From Haloactinospora alba (GTDB lineage: Bacteria > Actinomycetota > Actinomycetes > Streptosporangiales > Streptosporangiaceae), in assembly GCF_006717075.1 (NCBI RefSeq), contig NZ_VFQC01000001.1:3271501-3335500 (forward strand): DNA of 64,000 nucleotides, written 5' to 3'. The first letter of the stretch is position 1; each line of letters begins with the position of its first letter. The position numbers and the translations under genes are program-made. The notes under the pieces were generated by a model. That model was not told the origin of the DNA. It did no database searches and saw only the letters and a list, made by a program, of their open reading frames with translations. Of this stretch, positions 17,617 to 27,753 are shown piece by piece.

Positions 17617-18027
17617 TCAGACCCTCCGCCGCTTCGGCGGACGGCAGCCGTTGTGCGGGACCGGTGTGACGTCCTGGATGGAACCCACCTCGAGCCCGGT
17701 GGCCTGCAGCGACCGGATCGCGGTCTCGCGGCCGGAGCCGGGCCCCTTCACGAAGACGTCCACCTTGCGCATCCCGTGCTCCTGCGCGCGGCGCGCGGCG
17801 GCCTCGGCCGCCATCTGCGCGGCGAACGGGGTGGACTTGCGCGAGCCCTTGAAGCCCACCTGCCCCGAGCTGGCCCAAGAGATCACCGAACCTCCGGGGT
17901 CGGTGATGCTCACAACCGTGTTGTTGAACGTGCTCTTGATGTGAGCATGTCCATGGGCTATATTCTTCTTTTCCTTGCGGCGCACCTTACGCTGGGTGGC
18001 CTGCTGCTGGCGGCCCTTAGGCGGCAT
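17617..18027 (-). CDS. rpsK: 30S ribosomal protein S11
   Basis: A 136-residue platform protein. [40 protein letters not shown] and the end [17 protein letters not shown] are diagnostic; the PHNGCRPPK loop contacts the mRNA exit region. It follows rpsM by 66 bases in the alpha operon. The CPH motif and Arg-rich tail are intact and the length is normal. Confidence 0.97.
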   Translation of the reverse strand: MPPKGRQQQATQRKVRRKEKKNIAHGHAHIKSTFNNTVVSITDPGGSVISWASSGQVGFKGSRKSTPFAAQMAAEAAARRAQEHGMRKVDVFVKGPGSGRETAIRSLQATGLEVGSIQDVTPVPHNGCRPPKRRRV

Positions 18028-18093
18028 GGTTGAAAACTCCCAAGATCATCGGTCCGTTGGCGTTCGGGCACACGACCGTGCGTCCGGAGTGGA

Positions 18094-18474
18094 CTACTTC
18101 TTTCCGGACTTCCGCTTTCCGGCCACGGTCTTCTTCTTGCCCTTGCGGGTGCGCGCGTTCGTCTGGGTGCGCTGCCCGTGCACGGGAAGGCCGCGGCGGT
18201 GTCGAATGCCCTGGTAGCAGGCGATCTCCATCTTGCGGCGGATGTCGGCCTGCACCTCACGCCGGAGGTCGCCCTCGACCTGGTAGTTGGCGTCGATCCA
18301 GTCGCGCAGCTTGATCAGCTCGTCCTCGGAGAGCTCGTGCACCCGGGTGCTCGCCGGGACCCCGGTGTTCTCCAGGGTCTCGTTGGCGCGAGTACGGCCG
18401 ATCCCGTAAACGTAGGTGAGTGCGATCTCCACCCGCTTCTCGCGGGGGAGGTCGACGCCGGCAATACGTGCCAT
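18094..18474 (-). CDS. rpsM: 30S ribosomal protein S13
   Basis: A 126-residue head protein. [38 protein letters not shown] and the C-terminal [19 protein letters not shown] are invariant features; the basic tail reaches the P-site tRNA. The ATG at 18474 is chosen because MARIAG is the universal start; an ATG six codons upstream adds non-conserved residues. It belongs to the operon led by infA. Confidence 0.97.
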   Translation of the reverse strand: MARIAGVDLPREKRVEIALTYVYGIGRTRANETLENTGVPASTRVHELSEDELIKLRDWIDANYQVEGDLRREVQADIRRKMEIACYQGIRHRRGLPVHGQRTQTNARTRKGKKKTVAGKRKSGKK

Positions 18475-18664
18475 ATGGGCGAACTCCTTCATGCGTATGC
18501 GGAGGTCTGACGCGCTCCCTCCCCGTCGCCCATCCGACGGGGCCCCAGCCTCCGACCGGGGGTTGTCCCCTCGCCTCCTGCGGGAGAGGACCGGAACGCG
18601 TTTCCGTCGATTACGCCGCGAGACCCAGCGCCGCGCGGCGGTGTCGCGTCGGGTGAGCGGGACG

Positions 18665-18778
18665 CTAGCCCTGACGCTGCTTGTGCCGCGGATCCGAGCA
18701 GATCACCATGATCACGCCCTTACGGCGGATCACCCGGCACTTTGAACAGATTCTCTTGACGCTCGGCTTGACCTTCAT
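18665..18778 (-). CDS. rpmJ: 50S ribosomal protein L36 (zinc-binding form)
   Basis: A 37-residue protein, easily missed because of its length: [14 protein letters not shown], then [13 protein letters not shown] and [10 protein letters not shown]. Cys11, Cys14, Cys27 and His32 form the zinc ribbon of the C+ type. It sits between infA and rpsM, its standard position. Actinomycetes often keep a second, zinc-free L36 elsewhere that replaces this one under zinc limitation. Confidence 0.95.
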   Translation of the reverse strand: MKVKPSVKRICSKCRVIRRKGVIMVICSDPRHKQRQG

Positions 18779-18841
18779 GGTGGCTCCGGACTCATACCAA
18801 CACCGGCGAGCGCAGCCCGAAAGCCGGCCGCGGATGGTGGA

Positions 18842-19063
18842 TTACTTGTAGCGGTACACGATGCGCCCGCGCGTAAGATCGTACGGGCTCAGTTCGACGA
18901 CGACCCGGTCGTCGGGAAGGATGCGGATGTAGTGCATCCGCATCTTGCCGCTGATGTGGGCAAGGACCTGGTGCCCGTTGTCGAGCTCCACTCGGAACAT
19001 AGCGTTAGGTAGGGACTCGATAACGGAGCCCTCGATCTCGATGGCGCCGTCTTTCTTTGCCAT
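18842..19063 (-). CDS. infA: Translation initiation factor IF-1
   Basis: A 73-residue single S1/OB-fold protein: [60 protein letters not shown] and [13 protein letters not shown]. It blocks the A site during initiation. MAKKDG at 19063 is the conserved start. It is the first gene of the infA-rpmJ-rpsM-rpsK-rpoA-rplQ-truA series, with a promoter visible at 19283-19312. Confidence 0.97.
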   Translation of the reverse strand: MAKKDGAIEIEGSVIESLPNAMFRVELDNGHQVLAHISGKMRMHYIRILPDDRVVVELSPYDLTRGRIVYRYK

Positions 19064-19282
19064 GTCCTCCACGCTTCGTTCATCGGTTGTTCACTGGACT
19101 AACCCGACGCGCTTCCAGGAGGCGCCCCAGAACAGGGAGCACCTGCGGAACTCGCCTCGAGAAGGAAGCCCCGCGAGAAATGCGCTCTGGAAGATCAGGT
19201 CAACTGCGTTAGCATACGCCAGCACAATGAACGAATGCGAATGAAGGCAGACTGACCCAACAGCCCGCGTATGGGCACTATC

Positions 19283-19312
19283 AGTTTAGCGCCTTGATAC
19301 GGGTGCTCCCAA
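19283..19312 (-). promoter_or_regulatory. Promoter of the infA/alpha operon
   Basis: On the minus strand TTGGGA, 18 bases, TAAACT. A second -10-like TATGCT lies nearer the gene at about 19212-19217 without a good -35. The leader would be about 210 bases. No gene is seen in 19064-19341. Confidence 0.55.
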
Positions 19313-19341
19313 CGCAGCCTGGGTACGGCCCGACAGCGGTG

Positions 19342-19794
19342 TCACCCGCGCCTGCCCCGCAGGAGGCCGATCGCCCCTACGCCGAGTGTGACAAAAAGCA
19401 TAACCGCCCCCCAGGGAACCAGCACCCAGAGGAACCAGGGGTATCCGCTTCCGCCCGCGAGGAGGGCGGTGAGCCAGACCGCCAGGCACACGGCGTTCAC
19501 ACCGCCCCACAGGACCCACGGGAGCACCAGGGCCGGATGACCCAGCAATGCCAGTCCGCCCCGCCTCTCTCGGTCCACGGCCCGCTCTTCCACGAACTCG
19601 GCGAGGTCCCGTTCCGGGAGGTCCGCGGTGAGGGAGAACAGCTGCCCGCGGGTACGGGCGCCCTCGGCCTCCGCCAGCCGGTCGCTGAGTTCGCCGTCCG
19701 CCAGCCGCCCCCGGTCGGCGTGCTCACGCAACAACTGCGCCACCCGATCGCGCTCAGCGTCGGAGGCCCTCATCTGGGCTGTGGAATCGGCCAC
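19342..19794 (-). CDS. DUF1707 (SHOCT-like) domain membrane protein
   Basis: A 150-residue protein. The first about 55 residues (MRASDAERDRVAQLLREHAD, RGRLADGELSDRLAEAEGAR) match DUF1707, a short helical domain with the DxEREx...L..H...GRL pattern, common in actinobacterial membrane proteins and thought to mediate oligomerisation. Two hydrophobic helices follow (about residues 85-110 and 118-142), then a basic RGRRG end. The role is unknown. It sits between map and the infA promoter on the same strand as both and probably has its own promoter. Confidence 0.8.
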   Translation of the reverse strand: MADSTAQMRASDAERDRVAQLLREHADRGRLADGELSDRLAEAEGARTRGQLFSLTADLPERDLAEFVEERAVDRERRGGLALLGHPALVLPWVLWGGVNAVCLAVWLTALLAGGSGYPWFLWVLVPWGAVMLFVTLGVGAIGLLRGRRG

Positions 19795-19970
19795 ACGACA
19801 CCATCCTCACCGGCAGACCGCCGTGTCCGGACACCGTCGCGCCCGCTGGGGAGGTTCCGGCGGGGCGGAGACGGTTGCTGTCGGATGGAACACACGCCGC
19901 CCGCGCGGCATTCCGCGCCATCGCGGACACACGCCGCGTTGGCACGGCCGCCGCGGGCGACGGGAACGGC

Positions 19971-20792
19971 TCAGAACCCGGGGTCGGGGAAACCGAGTTC
20001 GGCGAGTTTCTTCTGGTTCTCCGGACGGGCCGTCAGAACCAGCGGCCCGTCCTCGGTGATGGCCACGGAATGCTCGAAATGCGCTGCCCGCTTACCGTCC
20101 CGAGTGACCACGGTCCACCCGTCGTCCAGCTCGACCACGTGCCGGTTCCCCTGGGTGGCCATCGGTTCGATCGCCAGACACATCCCCGTCGTCAGTTTCA
20201 TCCCCTTACCGCGTTTCCCGTGGTTGGGGACGTGGGGCTCCATGTGCATCTGGGTGCCGATGCCGTGCCCGCCGTACTCCAGGACGTTGCCGAACCGGCT
20301 CGCCCGGAGGTAGCTGTCGATCGCGTTCCCGATGTCCTCGAGGCGCCTGCCGCTCCACAGCTGCGCGATCCCGGCCCACATGGACTCCTCGCAGGCCTCC
20401 ATCATCCGGCTGTCCTCCCGGTTCGGAGTACCCACCGGGAACGTGATCGCGGAGTCCCCGTGCCATCCGTCCAGGATCGCACCGCAGTCGACCGAGACGA
20501 TATCGCCGTCCGCCAGCACCGTGGACGCGGACGGGATACCGTGCACGACCCTCTCGTTCACCGAGGTGCAGATCGAACCGGGGAACCCGTAGTAGCCCTT
20601 GAACGACGGAACCGCTCCGGCGTCCCGGATCATCCGCTCGGCTATCTCGTCGAGATCCAGAGTGGACATCCCGGGACGCGCGGACGAACGCAGCTCGCCC
20701 AACGTGCGCGCGACGATCCGGCCCGCGGCGCGCATCCGGGCGATCTGGTCCGCGCTCTTGATCTGAACCTCGGGTTCGGCCTTTCGGAACAT
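19971..20792 (-). CDS. map: Type I methionine aminopeptidase
   Basis: A 273-residue enzyme removing the initiator methionine. Metal ligands are in VSVDCGAILDGWHGDSAITF (two Asp), GGHGIGTQMHMEPHVPN (His), CLAIEPMATQG (Glu) and HFEHSVAITEDG (Glu). The leading His is in VNERVVHGIPS. It overlaps adk by one base (ATGA-type), giving the secY-adk-map operon usual for actinomycetes. The length is close to standard, with a short N-terminus MFRKAEPEVQIKS. Confidence 0.96.
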   Translation of the reverse strand: MFRKAEPEVQIKSADQIARMRAAGRIVARTLGELRSSARPGMSTLDLDEIAERMIRDAGAVPSFKGYYGFPGSICTSVNERVVHGIPSASTVLADGDIVSVDCGAILDGWHGDSAITFPVGTPNREDSRMMEACEESMWAGIAQLWSGRRLEDIGNAIDSYLRASRFGNVLEYGGHGIGTQMHMEPHVPNHGKRGKGMKLTTGMCLAIEPMATQGNRHVVELDDGWTVVTRDGKRAAHFEHSVAITEDGPLVLTARPENQKKLAELGFPDPGF

Positions 20793-21442
20793 CAGGAGGA
20801 ACGTCCCATCGCCGCCAGCGCCCGAGCCGTGACCTCCTCGACCGTTCCGGTCGCGGTGATCGTGACGAGCAGCCCCTCGTCGGCGTAGAACGACACCAGC
20901 GGCGCCGTCTGCTCCCGGTACACCTCCATGCGGTGCCGGATCGTCTCCTCCTTGTCGTCCTCCCGCTGGAAGAGCTCACCCGAGCACTGGTCACACACCC
21001 CAGCGACCGTCGGGGGGTCGTAGAGGGTGTGGTGGGCGTAGCCGCAGCTCCGGCAGGAACGACGGCCGGAGAGGCGGGTGACCACCTCCTCCTCGTCGAC
21101 CTTCAGCTCGACGACGGCATCCAGCTCCTCGTCCAGCTCCACCAGGATCTTGTTCAGCACCTGAGCCTGGCTGACGTTGCGCGGGAACCCGTCCAGGAGG
21201 AAGCCTTGCAGCGCGTCCTCCTGGACCAACCGGTCCCGGACCATCGCGTTGGTGATCTCGTCGGGAACCAGGTCACCCCGGTCCATGTACTCCTTGGCCT
21301 GCAAGCCAAGCTCTGTGCCACCACTCACGTTGGCACGGAAGATATCCCCGGTGGACACCTTCGGGATCGACAACTCTGACGCCAAAATCTGGGCCTGGGT
21401 ACCCTTACCGGCACCTGGGGGCCCTAGCAGTACGGCACGCAC
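20792..21442 (-). CDS. adk: Adenylate kinase (long, zinc-LID form)
   Basis: A 216-residue enzyme interconverting ATP+AMP and 2 ADP. The P-loop is GPPGAGKGTQ (residues 7-16), DGFPRNVSQAQ marks the AMP site, and the LID carries CRSCGYAHHTLYD and CDQCSGELFQREDD. Four cysteines predict a structural zinc. The start is a GTG at 21442 sharing one base with the secY TAG stop (TAGTG), so translation is probably coupled. Many actinobacterial adenylate kinases have the short zinc-free LID or this form. Confidence 0.96.
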   Translation of the reverse strand: MRAVLLGPPGAGKGTQAQILASELSIPKVSTGDIFRANVSGGTELGLQAKEYMDRGDLVPDEITNAMVRDRLVQEDALQGFLLDGFPRNVSQAQVLNKILVELDEELDAVVELKVDEEEVVTRLSGRRSCRSCGYAHHTLYDPPTVAGVCDQCSGELFQREDDKEETIRHRMEVYREQTAPLVSFYADEGLLVTITATGTVEEVTARALAAMGRSS

Positions 21443-22758
21443 TATCGCAGAAAACCTTCGTAGTTCCTCTGCTGGAGGTGACTCTCGATCTGCTTCACCG
21501 TATCCAGCCCGACACCGACCATGATCAGGATGCTCGTACCACCGAACGGGAAGTTCTGGCTCGCGCCGGACGCGCCCATCGCCACCATCGGCAGCAGAGC
21601 TATCACACCCAGGTACAGCGAACCGGGAGTCGTCAGCCGCGTCAGCACATAGTCGAGGTACTCCGCGGTCGGACGCCCCGGCCGGATACCCGGGATGAAC
21701 CCACCATACTTCTTCATGTTGTCGGCGACTTCAGCGGGGTTGAACGTGATCGCCACGTAGAAGAACGCGAACCCGACGATCAGCAAGAAGAACGTCGCCA
21801 TGTAGACGGGATGGGTGCCGCTGACGAAGTACGTGGAGAGGAAGTCCACGACGACGTTGTCCGAGTCCTGGCCCATCAGCCCGATCGCCAGCTGCGGCAG
21901 GTACAGCAGCGAGGAAGCGAAGATCACCGGGATGATGCCGGCCTGGTTCACCTTCAGCGGGATGTAGGTGGAGCTGCCCCCGTACATCCGCCGACCGACC
22001 ATCCGCTTCGCGTACTGCACCGGGATGCGCCGCTGTGCCTGCTCGATGAAGACGACTCCCGCGATCAGCACCAGGCCGGCAGCGCAGATGAGCCCGAACA
22101 CCCACTCCGGCTGCTCCTGCCAGATGGTCTGGATCGCCGAGGGGAACGTGGCGATGACCTGGGTGAAGATCATCAACGACATACCGTTGCCGACGCCGCG
22201 CTCGGTGATCAGCTCACCGAACCACATGATGATGGCGGTACCGGCGGTCATCACGAAGACCATCGTCACCAGGGTGACGAGGTCCTGGCGGGGCATGTAC
22301 TGGGCGGCCTGGATCCCGGTCTGCTGGAAGAGCTGGCCGGTGCGCGCCATCGCGATGATGCTGGTGGACTGCAGGACCGCGAGCGCGAGGGTCAAGTACC
22401 GCGTGTACTGCGTGATCTTGGTCTGCCCCGCCTGGCCTTCCTTCTTCAGCGTCTCCAGCCGGGGGATGACCACGGTCAGCAGGTTGATGATGATACTGGC
22501 GGTGATGTAGGGCATGATGCCCAACGCGAAGACCGCGAGCTGCAGCAGGGCACCGCCGCTGAAGAGGTTGACCAGCGCGTAGACGCCGGACTCGTCGGCG
22601 TTCTGGGCCGACTCCACTTGCTCCCGAATCGCCGACGGGTCGATTCCGGGGGCGGGTATGACCGACCCGAGCCGGAAAATGGTCAGAATGAAAATCGTAA
22701 AGAGCAGTTTGTTCCGCAGGTCAGGCGTGCGGAACGCACGGACGAACGCACCTAGCAC
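21442..22758 (-). CDS. secY: Protein translocase subunit SecY
   Basis: A 438-residue ten-helix membrane protein forming the Sec channel with SecE (at 53.1 kb). MLGAFVRAFRTPDLRNKLLF opens it. GIMPYITASIIINLLTVVIP (helix 2), QYTRYLTLALAVLQSTSIIA, RGVGNGMSLMIFTQVIATFP and the tip loop KYGGFIPGIRPGRPTAEYLD are as expected, and it ends GTSILIMVGVGLDTVKQIES. It is separated from rplO by a strong hairpin and 286 bases, so secY-adk-map is probably a transcription unit of its own. Confidence 0.97.
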   Translation of the reverse strand: MLGAFVRAFRTPDLRNKLLFTIFILTIFRLGSVIPAPGIDPSAIREQVESAQNADESGVYALVNLFSGGALLQLAVFALGIMPYITASIIINLLTVVIPRLETLKKEGQAGQTKITQYTRYLTLALAVLQSTSIIAMARTGQLFQQTGIQAAQYMPRQDLVTLVTMVFVMTAGTAIIMWFGELITERGVGNGMSLMIFTQVIATFPSAIQTIWQEQPEWVFGLICAAGLVLIAGVVFIEQAQRRIPVQYAKRMVGRRMYGGSSTYIPLKVNQAGIIPVIFASSLLYLPQLAIGLMGQDSDNVVVDFLSTYFVSGTHPVYMATFFLLIVGFAFFYVAITFNPAEVADNMKKYGGFIPGIRPGRPTAEYLDYVLTRLTTPGSLYLGVIALLPMVAMGASGASQNFPFGGTSILIMVGVGLDTVKQIESHLQQRNYEGFLR

Positions 22759-22970
22759 GTCTCCTCCTGCGCGGCTTCGGCGGCGGAACCGAGTCGAGAC
22801 ATCGCGGCCGATCCTGAATCGTCGTAGAGCGTCAGCGCCGGGGGTGGCCCGGAGCTCGGAAACATCGCATCAAGCAAAGGGCACTTTAACACTCATCCGC
22901 AGTGACAGCAGGTTACTGGTGCCGACAGTGGGTATAACGACAGCTCAGCATACCCACCTGAGATACGCGC

Positions 22971-23015
22971 AGGGGCGCCCGCCCGAACCTGACGGTTCGT
23001 ACCGCGGGCGCCCCT
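22971..23015 (-). terminator. Strong terminator after rplO (end of spc ribosomal genes)
   Basis: AGGGGCGCCCGC (22971-22982) pairs perfectly over 12 bases with GCGGGCGCCCCT (23004-23015), with an inner CGAACC/GGTTCG stem. It lies 29 bases after the rplO stop. The rest of 22759-23044 shows no gene. Confidence 0.8.
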
Positions 23016-23044
23016 GAACTGGCTGTGCCGGTGGTAGGCCATCG

Positions 23045-23503
23045 CTACAACTCGGTGGCACTGCCACCGGCTGCCACGATCTTCTCCTTCGCCGATGCCG
23101 AGAACGCGTGCGCACTCACTCGCACGGCGGAGGTGATCTCACCCGTCCCGAGCACCTTCACCAGCTCGTTCTTGCGCACGGCCCCCTTGGCGACCAGGTC
23201 CTCGACCGTGACCTCACCGCCCTGGGGGTAGAGCTCGTTCAGCTCATCCAGGTTGACGACCTGGTAGGTCTTCTTGAACCTGGCGTTGCTGAAGCCCCGG
23301 CGCTTGGGCAGCCGCTTGATCAGCGGCATCTGGCCGCCCTCGAAGCCGGTGGGCACGGTCGAACGGGCCTTGGTGCCCTTGTGGCCACGGCCCGACGTCT
23401 TGCCCTTGGAGCCCTCGCCCCGGCCCTTGCGGATCTTGTTCTTGTTCGACCCGGGTGCCGGTTTGAGGTGGTGCAACTTCAACGGTTCGTCGTTGTCGCT
23501 CAT
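23045..23503 (-). CDS. rplO: 50S ribosomal protein L15
   Basis: A 152-residue protein. The glycine-rich N-terminal [20 protein letters not shown] winds through 23S rRNA, and [20 protein letters not shown] is the family signature. The ordinary fold ends with [20 protein letters not shown]. It overlaps rpmD by four bases (ATGA), so the two are translationally coupled. It is the last gene before the terminator at 22971. Confidence 0.97.
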   Translation of the reverse strand: MSDNDEPLKLHHLKPAPGSNKNKIRKGRGEGSKGKTSGRGHKGTKARSTVPTGFEGGQMPLIKRLPKRRGFSNARFKKTYQVVNLDELNELYPQGGEVTVEDLVAKGAVRKNELVKVLGTGEITSAVRVSAHAFSASAKEKIVAAGGSATEL

Positions 23504-23685
23504 TTGCTGACCTCCTCGACGTTCACGAGGTGCGCAACGACGTTGATCTGCCCGCGAACCTCGGGACGGTCCTCGTGGACGGCCGTCTTGCCGATCCGCC
23601 CCAGGCCGAGCGAACGCAGGCTCTCACGCTGTTTGTGGTTCCCGCCGATCTTGGACCGGACCTGCGTGATCTTCACGTTAGCCAT
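23500..23685 (-). CDS. rpmD: 50S ribosomal protein L30
   Basis: A 61-residue protein with the L30 pattern: [20 protein letters not shown], then [20 protein letters not shown] and [13 protein letters not shown]. The RSxIGxxxxxR segment binds 23S rRNA. It lies two bases after the rpsE stop and overlaps rplO by four bases. Confidence 0.96.
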   Translation of the reverse strand: MANVKITQVRSKIGGNHKQRESLRSLGLGRIGKTAVHEDRPEVRGQINVVAHLVNVEEVSK

Positions 23686-23687
23686 GG

Positions 23688-24293
23688 TTACGCACCCGCC
23701 TTCGTGTCTTCCTGCCGGGCGCGCAGCATCGCTGGCGGGGCGACGTCCTCGATCGGCATACCGCGCCGTGCCGCGATCTGCTCCGGCCAGCTCAACTGCT
23801 TGAGCGCGGTCTCGGTCGCGCGCACGATGTTCAGCGGGTTGGCCGAACCGAGGGACTTGGTCAGCACGTCGTGGACGCCGGCGCAGTCCAGCACCGCACG
23901 CACCGGGCCACCGGCGATAACACCGGTACCGGGCGCCGCCGGGCGCAGCAGGACGACACCCGCCGCGTCCTCACCCTGCACCTGGTGCGTGATCGTGCCC
24001 TGGACCCGGGGCACACGGAAGAAGTTCTTCTTCGCCTCTTCCACACCCTTGGCGATGGCCGAGGGAACTTCCTTGGCCTTGCCGTAACCGACGCCGACCA
24101 TGCCGTTGCCGTCGCCGACAACCACCAGGGCGGTGAAGCTGAAGCGACGCCCGCCCTTCACAACCTTGGCGACCCGGTTGATGGTCACGACTTTCTCGGT
24201 GTAGGAGACACCCTTGTCTGCGGCGCCGCCGCGGCGATCGTCGCGGCGGTCGCGCCGCTCGCCACCGGCGCCGCGCCGCGGAGCTGCAGCCAT
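23688..24293 (-). CDS. rpsE: 30S ribosomal protein S5
   Basis: A 201-residue protein. After an Arg/Asp-rich lead (residues 1-30) come [20 protein letters not shown] and [20 protein letters not shown], the double-stranded RNA-binding fold where ram mutations arise. The second half holds [19 protein letters not shown] and the [18 protein letters not shown] helix. MAAAPRRG at 24293 is chosen because GGAAGAGG lies upstream; the frame runs on but is not coding-like beyond. It sits between rplR and rpmD. Confidence 0.97.
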   Translation of the reverse strand: MAAAPRRGAGGERRDRRDDRRGGAADKGVSYTEKVVTINRVAKVVKGGRRFSFTALVVVGDGNGMVGVGYGKAKEVPSAIAKGVEEAKKNFFRVPRVQGTITHQVQGEDAAGVVLLRPAAPGTGVIAGGPVRAVLDCAGVHDVLTKSLGSANPLNIVRATETALKQLSWPEQIAARRGMPIEDVAPPAMLRARQEDTKAGA

Positions 24294-24345
24294 CAGTGGT
24301 TCCTCTTCCCGTCGATAAGATTGCTCTTGACCGAGTTCGTCATTG

Positions 24346-24735
24346 TTAGAACTCCAGTCCGCCGGAACGCGCGCTGTCGGCCATGGCCGCGATCCGGCCA
24401 TGGTAGCGGTACCCTCCCCGGTCGAAGACGACCGCGCTGATACCGGCGTCCGCTGCCCGCTGCGCCAGCAGCTCGCCGACCTTGTGCGACTTCTCGGTCT
24501 TCGTTCCCCCGACCGCGCGGATGGTCGGGTCCATGCTGGAGGCCGACGCCAGGGTGTGGCCCTGGGTGTCGTCCACGATCTGGGCGACCATGTGCTTGGA
24601 GGAACGAGTGACGACCAGACGCGGACGCTGAGGAGTCCCCGAGATCTTCTTGCGAACCCGCAGATGCCGCCGCGCACGGGAAGCCGCGCGCGTGGCCGTT
24701 CCCTTGCTGCGGGCCAGCGTCGTGCTCTTCGCCAT
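24346..24735 (-). CDS. rplR: 50S ribosomal protein L18
   Basis: A 129-residue 5S rRNA-binding protein. [20 protein letters not shown] is the basic N-terminal arm. [20 protein letters not shown], and [20 protein letters not shown] at the end, are diagnostic. It starts two bases after the rplF stop. Confidence 0.97.
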   Translation of the reverse strand: MAKSTTLARSKGTATRAASRARRHLRVRKKISGTPQRPRLVVTRSSKHMVAQIVDDTQGHTLASASSMDPTIRAVGGTKTEKSHKVGELLAQRAADAGISAVVFDRGGYRYHGRIAAMADSARSGGLEF

Positions 24736-24737
24736 GC

Positions 24738-25274
24738 TTACTTACCAGCCTTTCCGGCCTTGCGGCGGATCTGCTCGCCCTTGTACCGCACGCCCTTGGC
24801 CTTGTACGGATCGGGCCTGCGCAAGTTTCGGATGTTGGCGGCGACCTGACCCACGAGCTGCTTGTCGATTCCCTCGACGACCAGCTGCGTCGGTTTCTCC
24901 ACCCGGAAGGTGATGCCCTCCGGGGGCTCTATGGTGATGGGGTGGCTGTAGCCCAGCGAGAACTCGAGGTTCTCCCCCCGGGCCTGCACCCGGTAACCGA
25001 CACCGGTGATCTCCAGGGTCTTGCTGAACCCGTTGGAGACGCCCTCGACGAGGTTGGAGAGCAGTGCCCGGGTCAGCCCGTGCAACGACCGGGTGTCCGG
25101 CTTGTCGTCCGGGCGGTCCACCGTGATGGTGCCCTCGGAGTGCTCGGCGGTGATCGGCGAAGCGATAGTGTGGCTCAGTTCGCCCTTCGGCCCCTTGACT
25201 TTGACGTCCTGACCGTCAATCGTGACTTCGACGCCCTTGGGGACCGAGATCGGCAGTCGACCAATACGCGACAT
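24738..25274 (-). CDS. rplF: 50S ribosomal protein L6
   Basis: A 178-residue protein of two tandem repeats of the same fold near the sarcin-ricin loop. [20 protein letters not shown] starts it, [20 protein letters not shown] lies mid-protein, and the signature [20 protein letters not shown] is near the end. The spacing to rpsH (15 bases) and rplR (2 bases) is typical of the spc cluster. Confidence 0.97.
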   Translation of the reverse strand: MSRIGRLPISVPKGVEVTIDGQDVKVKGPKGELSHTIASPITAEHSEGTITVDRPDDKPDTRSLHGLTRALLSNLVEGVSNGFSKTLEITGVGYRVQARGENLEFSLGYSHPITIEPPEGITFRVEKPTQLVVEGIDKQLVGQVAANIRNLRRPDPYKAKGVRYKGEQIRRKAGKAGK

Positions 25275-25289
25275 GCTGATTTCTCTCCC

Positions 25290-25688
25290 TTACCAGACGT
25301 AGGCGAGGACTTCGCCACCCACGCCATGCTTTTTGGCCTGCTTGTCGGTCATCAGGCCACCGGACGTCGAGATGATGGCCACGCCGAGGCCACCCAGGAC
25401 ACGCGGAAGGTTGTCCTTCTTCGCATAAACCCGCAGCCCCGGCTTGGAGACTCGACGGATGCCGGCGATGGAACGTTCCCGGGTCGGCCCGTACTTCAGC
25501 TCCACCACGAGGCTCTTGCCCACTGTGGCCTCTTCGGAACGCCAGCCCTGGACGTATCCCTCCTGCTGGAGGATCTCGGCGATGTGCGCCTTGATCTTGG
25601 AATACGGCATCACCACGACGTCGTGGTGCGCCGAACTCGCGTTACGCAGACGCGTTAGCATGTCTGCGATCGGATCGGTCATCGTCAT
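25290..25688 (-). CDS. rpsH: 30S ribosomal protein S8
   Basis: A 132-residue protein binding the central domain of 16S r[23 protein letters not shown] and the C-terminal [20 protein letters not shown] are the signatures. The start could equally be the second Met (two codons later). In enterobacteria S8 represses the spc operon; whether it does so here is not visible. Confidence 0.97.
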   Translation of the reverse strand: MTMTDPIADMLTRLRNASSAHHDVVVMPYSKIKAHIAEILQQEGYVQGWRSEEATVGKSLVVELKYGPTRERSIAGIRRVSKPGLRVYAKKDNLPRVLGGLGVAIISTSGGLMTDKQAKKHGVGGEVLAYVW

Positions 25689-25914
25689 GGCCGATAGGCC
25701 CTTCCTCGCTGCGGTTTCCCCAAGGACAGGACGTGTTCCCGCACGCCCTGTTCTCCCGTACTGGTGACGCGGCCCCTCTGGGACCTACAGCGTGGTCATG
25801 GGCACTGGCCACAGGCACAGTGCCCGGTTGGTTCATTTGTCCTCTGCGACGGTGCCCTACCGCCCCGCGAGACGCCGACCTGACTCAACGAGGTCGCTCT
25901 CGCCCGGCCGGTGG

Positions 25915-26100
25915 TTACCAGCTCGACTTGGTAATCCCCGGAAGCTCGCCGCGGTGCGCCATGTCGCGGAAGCAGATCCTGCACAGACCGAACTTCCGGA
26001 ACACGGCACGCGAACGCCCGCACCGCGAGCACCGAGTATACGCGCGAACGGAGAACTTCTGTTTCCGGTTCGCCTTGGCGATCAGTGCTTTCTTAGCCAT
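25915..26100 (-). CDS. rpsN: 30S ribosomal protein S14, zinc-binding type Z
   Basis: A 61-residue short form with two CxxC pairs: [20 protein letters not shown] and [35 protein letters not shown] at 26100 is the conserved start; the upstream in-frame ATG would add 22 Arg/Gly-rich residues. Actinomycetes often carry a zinc-free S14 elsewhere under Zur control. There are 226 bases before rpsH, long for this cluster, with no gene visible in them. Confidence 0.97.
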   Translation of the reverse strand: MAKKALIAKANRKQKFSVRAYTRCSRCGRSRAVFRKFGLCRICFRDMAHRGELPGITKSSW

Positions 26101-26113
26101 CCCTCGTCGTCCC

Positions 26114-26695
26114 TCAAGCTTCCTTGAACGGGAAACCGAGCCGCCTGAGCAGACTCCGGCCCTCATCGTCAGTGGCCGCCGTGGTCACGACCGTGATGTC
26201 CATCCCACGCTGCCGGTCGATGTTGTCCGGATTGATCTCGTGGAACATCACCTGCTCGGTCAACCCGAAGGTGTAATTGCCGTTCCCGTCGAACTGCTTG
26301 GGCGACAGTCCGCGGAAGTCACGAATCCGCGGCAGCGCCAGGGAAAGCAGGCGGTCCAGGAACTCCCACATCCGGTCCCCGCGCAGCGTGGCACTCACAC
26401 CGATCGGCATGCCCTCGCGCACCTTGAACTGGGCGACGGACTTCTTCGCCCGGTTCACCTTGGGCTTCTGCCCGGTGATGGCGGCGAGGTCGGCGGAGGC
26501 TCCCTGGACCAGTTTCGCGTCCCGGGCGGCCTCACCGATCCCCATGTTGACCACGATCTTCGTCAGACCGGGCACCTGCATGATATTGCCGATCTCGAAC
26601 TCCTCGCGGAGCCCGGGGACAATCTCGGAACGGTACTTCTCTTTCAGGCGCGGCATTGCCGGCGCTTCGGTCCCAGTGTCAGCAGTAACCGTCAT
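26114..26695 (-). CDS. rplE: 50S ribosomal protein L5
   Basis: A 193-residue 5S rRNA-binding protein. [60 protein letters not shown] and [20 protein letters not shown] are all standard. It shares one base with the rplX stop and is followed 13 bases later by rpsN. The first about 18 residues ([18 protein letters not shown]) include an extension before the usual MPRLK start. Confidence 0.97.
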   Translation of the reverse strand: MTVTADTGTEAPAMPRLKEKYRSEIVPGLREEFEIGNIMQVPGLTKIVVNMGIGEAARDAKLVQGASADLAAITGQKPKVNRAKKSVAQFKVREGMPIGVSATLRGDRMWEFLDRLLSLALPRIRDFRGLSPKQFDGNGNYTFGLTEQVMFHEINPDNIDRQRGMDITVVTTAATDDEGRSLLRRLGFPFKEA

Positions 26696-27000
26696 CAGAT
26701 GTCCTTACCGGTGTGGCGGGAGATCCGAACCTTGGTTCCGTCCTCCTCGAAGCGGTAACCGACACGAACCGGCTTGCCGCCCTCCATCAGGGCGACGTTG
26801 CTGACGTGGATCGGCGCCTCCTTCGTGATGACCTCACCCTGCTGGCCGCCCGCCGGATTCGCCTTCTTGTGCTTCTTGATGAGGTTGACGCCCTCGACGA
26901 CGACACGCTGCTCCTTAGGAAGGGCCCGCAGAACCTTCCCGGTAGCACCCTTGTCCTTGCCGGCGATGACGACGACCTCGTCCTCCTTTTTGACCTTCAT
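26695..27000 (-). CDS. rplX: 50S ribosomal protein L24
   Basis: A 101-residue early-assembly protein with a KOW motif, [20 protein letters not shown], then [20 protein letters not shown] and the [12 protein letters not shown] segment. It starts three bases after the rplN stop. Confidence 0.97.
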   Translation of the reverse strand: MKVKKEDEVVVIAGKDKGATGKVLRALPKEQRVVVEGVNLIKKHKKANPAGGQQGEVITKEAPIHVSNVALMEGGKPVRVGYRFEEDGTKVRISRHTGKDI

Positions 27001-27003
27001 CGC

Positions 27004-27372
27004 CTACAGCACCTCCGGCGCTAGCGAGATAATGCGCATGTACCTCTTGTCCCGCAGCTCGCGGCCGACCGGGCCGAAGATGCGAGTGCCCCGCGGGTCC
27101 CCACCGTCCTTGATGAGTACGGCGGCGTTCTCATCGAAGCGGATGTAGGAGCCGTCGGGCCGGCGGCGCTCCTTTTTGGTGCGCACGACAACGGCCTTGA
27201 CGACATCGCCCCTCTTCACGCCGGCAGCGGGAAGGGCGTCCTTCACCGTCGCCACGATCCTGTCGCCGATGCCCGCGTAGCGCCGACCCGAACCGCCGAG
27301 GACACGAACGGCCAGGATCTCCTTGGCCCCCGTGTTGTCGGCGACCTTGAGTCGCGACTCCTGCTGAATCAC
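27004..27372 (-). CDS. rplN: 50S ribosomal protein L14
   Basis: A 122-residue interface protein. [60 protein letters not shown] and [20 protein letters not shown] match L14 throughout with the standard length. A gap of 102 bases separates it from rpsQ. It is also the docking site of the silencing factor RsfS in other bacteria. Confidence 0.97.
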   Translation of the reverse strand: MIQQESRLKVADNTGAKEILAVRVLGGSGRRYAGIGDRIVATVKDALPAAGVKRGDVVKAVVVRTKKERRRPDGSYIRFDENAAVLIKDGGDPRGTRIFGPVGRELRDKRYMRIISLAPEVL

Positions 27373-27474
27373 GTCTGCTCCTGATGTGTGTGCGCGAGAT
27401 CCCTCCCGCGCTGCTAGGTGGTCACACCCCCACGGGCGGCCGATCGATACCGCGACCGACCGCCGACCAGGGGT

Positions 27475-27753
27475 CTACTTAGCCTTCTCCAGGATCTCCA
27501 CGACGCGCCAGCGCTTGGTCGCCGACATCGGGCGGGTCTCCATCAGGCGAACCCGGTCGCCGATGTTGCAGACCTCCGCCTCGTCGTGGGCCTTGTACTT
27601 CGTGGTGCGGCGAATGACCTTGCCATACAGCGGGTGCTTGGCGCGGTCCTCCACCTCGACAACGACAGTCTTCTGCATCTTGTCGCTGACAACTATGCCC
27701 TCGCGCACCTTGCGGTAGTTACGCGTGGCACTCTGCACGTTGGTCTCGCTCAT
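27475..27753 (-). CDS. rpsQ: 30S ribosomal protein S17
   Basis: A 92-residue OB-fold protein. [40 protein letters not shown] and [23 protein letters not shown] are diagnostic. It overlaps rpmC by four bases, so it is coupled to it. Confidence 0.97.
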   Translation of the reverse strand: MSETNVQSATRNYRKVREGIVVSDKMQKTVVVEVEDRAKHPLYGKVIRRTTKYKAHDEAEVCNIGDRVRLMETRPMSATKRWRVVEILEKAK